Origin: Lysobacteraceae bacterium UBA6001
Lineage (GTDB): Bacteria; Pseudomonadota; Gammaproteobacteria; Xanthomonadales; Xanthomonadaceae
NCBI GenBank assembly: GCA_002429615.1
Contig: DJAN01000032.1
Span: forward strand, 4,788-19,073
DNA: 14,286 nt
Direction: 5' to 3'
Below the pieces are notes generated by a model, which saw nothing but the letters and a program-made list of their open reading frames with translations, did not search any database and was not told the DNA's origin. Shown here one piece after another: positions 8,698 through 14,286 of this stretch. How positions within the stretch are numbered: position 1 is the first letter of the stretch; each line of letters opens with the position of its first letter. A program made the position numbers and the translations under genes.

Positions 8698-11600
8698 AAC
8701 TCTCCGATATCTCCATCACCCGCCCGGTGCTGGCGGTGGTGATGAGCCTGCTGCTCGTGGTGCTGGGCGTGATGTCGTTCACCCGCCTGACCCTGCGCGA
8801 GCTGCCGGCGATCGACCCGCCGATCGTCTCGGTGGACGTGGAGTACACCGGCGCCTCGGCGGCGGTGGTGGAAAGCCGCATCACCCAGGTGCTGGAGGAT
8901 GCGCTGGCCGGCATCGAGGGCATCGAGACCATCGAGGCGCGCAGCCGCAACGGCAGCTCGGACATCAGCATCGAGTTCGTGCCCACGCGTGACGTGGAGG
9001 CCGCGGCCAACGACGTGCGCGACGCGGTCAGCCGCGTCACCGACCGCATGCCCGACCAGGCGCGGCCGCCGGAAATTTCCAAGGTCGAGGCCGACGCCGA
9101 CCCGATCCTGTGGCTCAACATGAGCTCCAGCGTGATGGACACGCTGCAGCTGTCCGACTACGCCGAGCGCTATATCGTCGACCGCTTCTCCAGCCTGGAT
9201 GGCGTGGCGCAGGTGCGCATCGGCGGCCGCCAGCGCTATGCGATGCGGATCTGGCTGGACCGCGACCAGCTCGCCGCGCGCGGCATGACCGTCAGCGACG
9301 TGGAAGCGGCGCTGGAGAAGGAGAACGTCGAGCTGCCGGCGGGCAGCATCGAATCGGCGCAGCGCGACTTCACCCTGCGCGTGGAGCGCAGCTACCTGAA
9401 GCCGGAAGACTTCGCGCGGCTGCCGCTGGGCAAGGGACGCGACGGCTATGTGGTGCGCCTGGGCGACGTCGGCAAGGTCGAGCTGACCTCGGCCGAGCGC
9501 CGCGCCTACTTCCAGAGCAACGGCGTGCCCAACGTCGGCCTGGGCATCGTGCGCAACTCCACCGCCAACGCGCTGGACGTGGCGCGCGAGGCCCGCGCGG
9601 AGGCCGAGCGCATCCAGAAATCGTTGCCGGCCGGCACCAATATCTTCGTCGCCTTCGACACCACCACCTTCATCGATGCCTCGGTCGAGCGCGTGTACCA
9701 CACGCTGGTCGAAGCGGTGATCCTGGTGCTGGTGGTGATCTGGCTGTTCCTCGGCAGCGCCCGCGCGGCGCTGATTCCGGCGGTGACGGTGCCGGTGTGC
9801 CTGATCGCGGCATTCATCGCCCTGTACGCCTTCGATTTCTCGATCAACCTGCTCACGCTGCTGGCGCTGGTGCTGTGCATCGGCTTGGTGGTGGACGATG
9901 CCATCGTGGTGGTGGAGAACATCCAGCGTCGCATCGACCTCGGTGAGCCGCCGCTGGTGGCGGCGCGGCGCGGTACCGCGCAGGTGGCGTTCGCGGTGAT
10001 CGCGACCACCGCGGTGCTGGTGGCGGTATTCCTGCCGGTGGGTTTCCTGGAGGGCAACACCGGCCGCCTGTTCCGTGAGCTGGCAGTGGCACTGGCGGCG
10101 GCGGTGGCGATCTCGGCTTTCGTAGCGCTGACGCTGACGCCGATGATGTCGTCCAAGCTGCTCAAGCCGCACGACAAGGAGAAGCCGAACCGCTTCCACC
10201 ACTGGTTCAACACCCGCATGGAGCGCCTGAGCCAGGGCTACAAGCGCTCGCTGGAGCGCAGCGTGGACCGCAGCTGGCTGTTCGGCGCGGTGATGCTGGT
10301 GGCATTCCTGCTCAGTGGCTGGCTGGCGACGCGGATTCCCTCGGAGCTGGCGCCGGCCGAGGATCGCGGCAACTTCCAGGTGCTGATCGACGGGCCGGAA
10401 GGCGCCGGCTTCGATTACACCGTGGGGCAGATGCACCAGGTCGAGGCGATCCTTGCGCCCTACGTGGGGCCGGACAAGCCGATCGTGCGCGCCAACCCGC
10501 GCGTGCCGGGCGGCTTCGGCAGCAGCGAGGAAATGCACACTGGCCGTGTCAGCGTGTTCCTGCAGGACTGGCATCTGCGCGAGCAGCCGACGGTGGCGTT
10601 GGCCGACGAGATCCAGAAGAAGCTGTCGGTGCTGACCGGCGTGCGCGCACGCACGCAGGTGAGCGGCGGCCTGGTGCGCAGCCGCGGCCAGCCGTTCCAG
10701 ATGGTGCTGGGCGGGCCGGACTACGCCGAGCTGGCGCAGTGGCGCGACCGCATGATGCAGCGCATGGAGGAGAACCCGGGCCTGGTCGGCGTCGACTCCG
10801 ACTACAAGGAAACCCGTCCGCAGATGCGGGTGAACATCGACCGCCTGCGCGCGGCCGACCTGGGCGTGTCGGTGACCGAGATCGGCGGCGCGCTGGAAAC
10901 GCTGATGGGCTCGCGCCGCGTCACCACCTTCGTCGACAACGGCGAGGAGTACGACGTGATGCTGCAGTCCGGTCGCGAGGGCCGCATGTCGCCGGAAGAC
11001 CTGGCGGCGATCCGCGTGCGTTCGAGCACCGGCGAGCTGATTCCGCTGTCGAACCTGGTGTCGCTGAGCGAAGTGGCCGAGGCCGGCACGCTGAACCGCT
11101 TCAACCGCCTGCGTTCGGTGACGCTGAGCGCGAGCCTGGCCCCGGGCTACAGCCTGGGCGATGCGATCGCCTGGACCGAGCGGGTGGCGCAGGAAGAACT
11201 GCCGGAGTACGCGCAGGTCGACTGGAAGGGCGAATCGCGCGAGTACCAGAAGTCCGGCAGCGCGGTGCTGCTGACCTTCGCGATGGCGCTGCTGGTGGTG
11301 TACCTGGTGCTGGCGGCACAGTTCGAGAGCTTCGCCCATCCGCTGGTGATCATGCTGACCGTGCCGCTGGCGGTGCTGGGCGCGCTGGTGGGGCTGTGGG
11401 CCACCAACGGCACGCTCAACCTGTTCAGCCAGATCGGCATCGTGATGCTGGTGGGCCTGGCGGCGAAGAACGGCATCCTGATCGTGGAGTTCGCCAACCA
11501 GCTGCGCGATGAAGGGCGCAGCGTGCACGAGGCGATCGTGGAATCGGCGTCGGTGCGCCTGCGGCCGATCCTGATGACCTCGATCGCGACGGTGGTCGGC

Positions 11601-11819
11601 GCGATTCCACTGGTGCTGGCCGGCGGCCCGGGCTCGGCCAGCCGCGCCACGATCGGCGTGGTGGTGATCTTTGGCGTGTCGCTGTCGACGCTGCTGTCGC
11701 TGTACGTGGTGCCGGCGTTCTACTCGCTGATCGCACCGTTCACGCGTTCGCCGGAGGCGGTGGCACGCGAGCTGGAAGCGCTGGAGCGCGACACCCCGTC
11801 GGTGGGTGGGCATGCCTGA
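8694..11819 (+). CDS. RND multidrug efflux pump, inner-membrane permease (AcrB/HAE-1 type)
   Basis: The 1041-residue length is typical of HAE-1 pumps (AcrB has 1049). It exchanges protons for substrates and expels them with the adaptor encoded just upstream. The N-terminal helix begins after SDISITRPV. Two large periplasmic loops (roughly residues 30-330 and 550-860) alternate with two six-helix bundles. The proton-relay pair Asp401-Asp402 sits in GLVVDDAIVVVEN, and Lys925 in GLAAKNGILIVEF matches the relay lysine of AcrB TM10. The sequence resembles the MexI/MexK/TriC branch more than AcrB itself, but I cannot fix the subfamily. The start lies in an ATGA overlap with the adaptor, so the two are co-translated. 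No outer-membrane factor follows; one from elsewhere, such as a TolC-like channel, must be shared. Confidence 0.93.
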   Translation: MKLSDISITRPVLAVVMSLLLVVLGVMSFTRLTLRELPAIDPPIVSVDVEYTGASAAVVESRITQVLEDALAGIEGIETIEARSRNGSSDISIEFVPTRDVEAAANDVRDAVSRVTDRMPDQARPPEISKVEADADPILWLNMSSSVMDTLQLSDYAERYIVDRFSSLDGVAQVRIGGRQRYAMRIWLDRDQLAARGMTVSDVEAALEKENVELPAGSIESAQRDFTLRVERSYLKPEDFARLPLGKGRDGYVVRLGDVGKVELTSAERRAYFQSNGVPNVGLGIVRNSTANALDVAREARAEAERIQKSLPAGTNIFVAFDTTTFIDASVERVYHTLVEAVILVLVVIWLFLGSARAALIPAVTVPVCLIAAFIALYAFDFSINLLTLLALVLCIGLVVDDAIVVVENIQRRIDLGEPPLVAARRGTAQVAFAVIATTAVLVAVFLPVGFLEGNTGRLFRELAVALAAAVAISAFVALTLTPMMSSKLLKPHDKEKPNRFHHWFNTRMERLSQGYKRSLERSVDRSWLFGAVMLVAFLLSGWLATRIPSELAPAEDRGNFQVLIDGPEGAGFDYTVGQMHQVEAILAPYVGPDKPIVRANPRVPGGFGSSEEMHTGRVSVFLQDWHLREQPTVALADEIQKKLSVLTGVRARTQVSGGLVRSRGQPFQMVLGGPDYAELAQWRDRMMQRMEENPGLVGVDSDYKETRPQMRVNIDRLRAADLGVSVTEIGGALETLMGSRRVTTFVDNGEEYDVMLQSGREGRMSPEDLAAIRVRSSTGELIPLSNLVSLSEVAEAGTLNRFNRLRSVTLSASLAPGYSLGDAIAWTERVAQEELPEYAQVDWKGESREYQKSGSAVLLTFAMALLVVYLVLAAQFESFAHPLVIMLTVPLAVLGALVGLWATNGTLNLFSQIGIVMLVGLAAKNGILIVEFANQLRDEGRSVHEAIVESASVRLRPILMTSIATVVGAIPLVLAGGPGSASRATIGVVVIFGVSLSTLLSLYVVPAFYSLIAPFTRSPEAVARELEALERDTPSVGGHA

Positions 11820-11841
11820 CGCCCACGGATGACGGGCTTCT

Positions 11842-11906
11842 CCTGTAGGAGCGGCTTCAGCCGCGACCCGTGGGCGCACGGTCGCGGCTGAAGCCGCTCC
11901 TACAGG
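11842..11906. repeat. Inverted pair of REP units downstream of the RND pump
   Basis: Two copies of the GTAG-headed REP unit face each other. The left arm is 11842-11868, the right arm is 11880-11906, and the 11-nt centre is CGTGGGCGCAC. The arms are perfect complements over 27 bp, and each also contains its own small GCGGC-TTCA-GCCGC hairpin. This is a BIME-like arrangement. It begins 23 nt after the stop codon of the pump gene, so in RNA it would make a long stable stem that may stop transcription or protect the 3' end of the efflux mRNA. No T-run follows either arm. The single unit at 2575-2599 matches the left arm. Confidence 0.85.
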
Positions 11907-11984
11907 TGAGCCCCCCGGCCTCGAAGCGCTTGCCCTCCCGCGCCCACTCGGCGAGCATGGGGCCATCCCTTTCCGGGTTTCGCC

Positions 11985-12533
11985 ATGGACACCGCGCCCA
12001 CCCTGCGCGGCGAAGGATTCGTGTTGCGTCGTTGGCACGCCGACGACGCGCCGGCCCTCGTCGCGGCGGCCAACCATCCCGACATCCCCCGCTGGCTCAG
12101 CGGACGCTTCCCGCATCCGTATACCCTCGCCGACGCCGAGCGCTTCCTCTCCGGCCAGGTCGTCGACTTCTCCGACCCGCTCTTCGCGATTCTCATCGGG
12201 CAGCGCATCGCCGGCGGCATCGGCATCCATCCCGAGCAGGCCGGCCGCGCCGAAGCCGCGCACAGCGCGCTGCTGGGCTACTGGTTGTCGCCGTCGCACT
12301 GGGGCCGTGGCGTGATGACCCGCGTGGTCGGCGCATTCGCGCCCTGGGTCATGGACCAGCAGCGCCTGCATCGCCTCGCCGCGCATGTGATGCCCGACAA
12401 CCTCGGCTCGGCCGCCGTGCTGCTGCGCAACGGCTTCGTCGAGGAAGGGCGCATGCGCCATGCCGTGGTCAAGCAGGGGCAATGCGTTGACCTGCGATTG
12501 TTCGCACGCACGCGGGAGTGCCTGCCGGACTGA
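11985..12533 (+). CDS. GNAT-family N-acetyltransferase (RimJ/RimL type)
   Basis: The 182-residue cytosolic protein has the layout of RimJ/RimL-like acetyltransferases. It opens with LRGEGFVLRRWHADDAPAL, the first strand and helix of the fold. GYWLSPSHWGRGVMTRVV (His105, Gly107, Arg108, Gly109) forms the acetyl-CoA phosphate-binding turn. The RLAAHVMPDNLGSAAVLLRN segment with GFVEEGRMR is the typical C-terminal half. Members acetylate ribosomal protein N-termini, other proteins, or small molecules including some antibiotics; nothing here shows which. The ATG at 11985 gives the family's normal N-terminus, though the ribosome site is weak. It stands alone between the REP pair and the symporter gene, with a 92-nt gap to the latter, and I see no clear promoter. 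Confidence 0.85.
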   Translation: MDTAPTLRGEGFVLRRWHADDAPALVAAANHPDIPRWLSGRFPHPYTLADAERFLSGQVVDFSDPLFAILIGQRIAGGIGIHPEQAGRAEAAHSALLGYWLSPSHWGRGVMTRVVGAFAPWVMDQQRLHRLAAHVMPDNLGSAAVLLRNGFVEEGRMRHAVVKQGQCVDLRLFARTRECLPD

Positions 12534-12625
12534 CGAGATGCATGCAGTGCCATGGCCGCATGCCCGCGACGGCTGCGGCAGACTGCGACGAACCACCTTC
12601 AATCCAACAGCGGGGACGACAGCAC

Positions 12626-14122
12626 GTGGAAGCCATCATCGACGCCCTCAACGGCATCATCTGGAGCAAGGCACTCATCTTCATCTGCCTGGCGTCCGGC
12701 TTGTACTTCAGTTTCGCCACCCGCTTCATGCAGGTACGCGGGTTCGCCGAAATGCTGCGGCTGACGGTGCGCGGGCAGAAGTCCGAGGCGGGCGTCTCCT
12801 CGTTCCAGGCGCTGGCCATGTCGATGGCCGGACGCATCGGCATCGGCAACATCGCCGGCGTGGCCACCGCCATCGCCTTCGGCGGCCCCGGCGCGATCTT
12901 CTGGATGTGGGTGATGGGCTTCCTGGGCGCCTCCACGTCCTACATCGAATCCACCCTGGCGCAGATCTACAAGGTGAAGGATGCCGACGGCCGCTATCGT
13001 GGCGGCCCGGCGTACTACATCGAGAAGGCCATGGGCCTGAAGTGGTACGCGATGCTGTTCGCGCTGGCCACCATTGTCGCCGCCGGCTTCCTGATGCCGG
13101 GCGTGCAGGCCAACGCCATCGCCGACAGCGCCGCCAATGCCTGCGCCGGCACAAGCTGGTGCAGCGGTTTCGAGGGCCAGTGGCTGGGCCTGCCCGCGCG
13201 CGATGCGTTCAAGCTGGTGCTGGGCATCGGCGTGGCGCTGATGCTGGCGGTGATCATCTTCGGTGGCGTCAAGCGCATCGCCAACTTCGCCGAGGTGGTG
13301 GTGCCGTTCATGGCCGGCGGCTTCATCCTGATGGCGATCACCGTGATGGTGCTCAACGCCGAGCGCGTGCCAGGCATGTTCGCGCTGATCTTCAACAGCG
13401 CGTTCGGCAGCCATGCCGCGTTCGGCGCGCTGCTGGGGCTGGCGGTGGAGTGGGGCGTCAAGCGCGGCATCTACGCCAACGAGGCCGGCCAGGGCACCGG
13501 GCCGCACGCCGCGGCCGCCGCGGAGGTCTCGCACCCGGCCAAGCAGGGCTATGTGCAGGCCTTCGCGATCTACTTCGACACCATGATGGTGTGCACCTCG
13601 ACCGCGTTCCTGATCCTGGCCACCGGCACCTACAACGTGTATTCCCCGGAGGGCGGCGCGCCGCTGTTCGCCGGCCTGGCGGGGGTGCAGGAAGGCCCGG
13701 GCTTCGCGCAGGCGGCGGTGGAATCGGTGCTGCCGGGGTGGGGCGCGGGCTTCGTGGCGGTGGCGCTGTTCTTCTTCGCCTTCACCACCATCATGGCCTA
13801 CTACTACATGGCCGAGACCAACCTCAGCTACCTCAACCGCAACCGCCACCGCCCGCTCGCCGTGCTGGTGCTGCGGCTGGGCATCGTCGGCATGGTGATC
13901 TTCGGCGCCTTTCACAACGCCGGCGTGGCGTGGGCGCTGGGTGACATCGGCGTGGGCCTGATGGCGTGGCTGAACATCATCGCCATCTTCATCGTGCGCA
14001 AGCCGGCGCTGCTGGCGCTGCGCGACTACGAGCGGCAGAAGAAGCTGGGGCTGGACCCGGTGTTCGATCCGCAGGCGGTGGGGATCCGCAACGCGGATTT
14101 CTGGGAACGGCGTGAAGGCTGA
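12626..14122 (+). CDS. Sodium:alanine/glycine symporter, AGCS family
   Basis: With a GTG start at 12626 the protein is 498 residues. The frame is open back to another GTG at 12518, but that start lies inside the acetyltransferase gene and adds a soluble tail unlike the family. GGGGA at 12612-12616, 9 nt before the GTG, and the family-like N-terminus MEAIIDALNGIIWS favour 12626. AGCS proteins import alanine, glycine or related amino acids with Na+. Visible motifs are GRIGIGNIAG (69-78), GGPGAIFWMW (86-95), QAN (161-163) and NEAGQGTGPH (285-294), with about ten hydrophobic helices. The usual family reading of the first motif is GTGN; here Thr is replaced by Ile. The substrate is not determinable. 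A hairpin at 14174-14203 probably ends the transcript. Confidence 0.9.
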   Translation: MEAIIDALNGIIWSKALIFICLASGLYFSFATRFMQVRGFAEMLRLTVRGQKSEAGVSSFQALAMSMAGRIGIGNIAGVATAIAFGGPGAIFWMWVMGFLGASTSYIESTLAQIYKVKDADGRYRGGPAYYIEKAMGLKWYAMLFALATIVAAGFLMPGVQANAIADSAANACAGTSWCSGFEGQWLGLPARDAFKLVLGIGVALMLAVIIFGGVKRIANFAEVVVPFMAGGFILMAITVMVLNAERVPGMFALIFNSAFGSHAAFGALLGLAVEWGVKRGIYANEAGQGTGPHAAAAAEVSHPAKQGYVQAFAIYFDTMMVCTSTAFLILATGTYNVYSPEGGAPLFAGLAGVQEGPGFAQAAVESVLPGWGAGFVAVALFFFAFTTIMAYYYMAETNLSYLNRNRHRPLAVLVLRLGIVGMVIFGAFHNAGVAWALGDIGVGLMAWLNIIAIFIVRKPALLALRDYERQKKLGLDPVFDPQAVGIRNADFWERREG

Positions 14123-14173
14123 CCGGCGCGAAAGGTGACGGGGGCGGCGCGGGGCGGCATCATGCCCCCGCCG

Positions 14174-14203
14174 AGGGCCGCGCATCCGCGCGCGGCCTTC
14201 CTT
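14174..14203 (+). terminator. Probable intrinsic terminator after the AGCS symporter
   Basis: Arms GGCCGCGC (14176-14183) and GCGCGGCC (14190-14197) pair perfectly over 8 bp around a 6-nt loop. An A-T pair and a G-U wobble extend the base. The stem is followed by TTCCTT (14198-14203), a short interrupted pyrimidine tract. It lies about 50 nt beyond the symporter stop and ahead of the next reading frame. The strong stem with a modest T-run makes it a likely but not ideal Rho-independent terminator. Confidence 0.55.
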
Positions 14204-14218
14204 CAACGGAATCCCGCA

Positions 14219-14286
14219 GTGAACGACCCCTGGAAGTCCCACCGTGCGCCCCGCGCGCCCGATCAAGCCCGGGGCGGTTCGCGTCC
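14219..14286 (+). CDS. Partial unidentified reading frame, 5' end only
   Basis: A GTG at 14219 opens a frame that reads MNDPWKSHRAPRAPDQARG and runs off the right edge without a stop after 22 complete codons. It follows the probable terminator, and a GGA (14208-14210) sits 8 nt before the GTG as a weak ribosome site. The basic, proline-rich start looks like a disordered N-terminal extension. Some TrmH/SpoU-type RNA methyltransferases of this bacterial group start in a similar way, but 22 codons are too few to name it. It may also be a chance open frame. Confidence 0.4.
   Translation, partial: MNDPWKSHRAPRAPDQARGGSR

Noticed and set aside
7965..12602. Open frame of 1545 codons on the minus strand across the RND pump and neighbours
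   Set aside because: It lies antisense to clearly homologous genes and its translation is His/Arg/Gln-rich with no recognisable fold. Long antisense frames are expected where third positions are nearly all G or C.
12518..12625. Longer symporter from a GTG at 12518 or ATG at 12542
   Set aside because: It would add up to 36 polar residues before the family's normal N-terminus, and the GTG at 12518 overlaps the acetyltransferase gene. The GTG at 12626 has a better ribosome site.
1..14286. CRISPR array, tRNA, rRNA, insertion sequence, toxin-antitoxin or phage defence genes
   Set aside because: No spaced direct-repeat array, cloverleaf-like sequence, transposase, nuclease or small gene pair was seen. 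Every large frame belongs to a familiar housekeeping or transport family.

Overview
The window is GC-rich, densely coding bacterial DNA. It is most likely from a gammaproteobacterium of the Xanthomonadaceae/Lysobacteraceae group (Xanthomonas, Stenotrophomonas, Lysobacter, Luteimonas or a relative). The pointers are the strong G/C preference at third codon positions, the divergent cysJIH / cysD-cysNC arrangement with a fused CysN-CysC, and three copies of a GTAG-headed palindromic repeat (GTAGGAGCGGCTTCAGCC...) of the type that is abundant between genes in Stenotrophomonas and Xanthomonas. The assignment rests on pattern recognition, not on a database search.

Left half (101-7483): assimilatory sulfate reduction. 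On the minus strand, cysJ, cysI and cysH run away from a 181-bp control region. On the plus strand, cysD and a bifunctional cysNC run the other way. Together they activate sulfate to APS (CysD plus the CysN GTPase), phosphorylate it to PAPS (the CysC domain), reduce PAPS to sulfite (CysH, lacking the extra cysteine pairs of the APS-reducing type), and reduce sulfite to sulfide (CysJI). The genes are tightly packed: cysI/cysH overlap by 4 nt and cysD/cysNC by 1 nt. The exception is the 88-nt cysJ-cysI gap, which holds a REP unit. Sulfate uptake, siroheme synthesis and cysteine synthase genes are not in the window.

Middle (7624-11819): a two-gene RND efflux operon made of a lipoprotein periplasmic adaptor and an AcrB-type inner-membrane pump that overlap by 4 nt. 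No outer-membrane channel gene follows. Upstream lie three TGTC repeats spaced exactly 10 bp apart, a candidate operator. Downstream lies a REP pair forming a perfect 27-bp inverted repeat.

Right part (11985-14286): a GNAT acetyltransferase of the RimJ/RimL type, an AGCS-family sodium:amino-acid symporter, a GC-rich hairpin that probably ends its transcript, and the first 22 codons of another plus-strand reading frame that leaves the window.

This looks like ordinary core-genome content. I found no undescribed system, mobile element, CRISPR array, tRNA or rRNA. The points most worth a second look are the intergenic repeats, the phased TGTC array and the shared cys control region.
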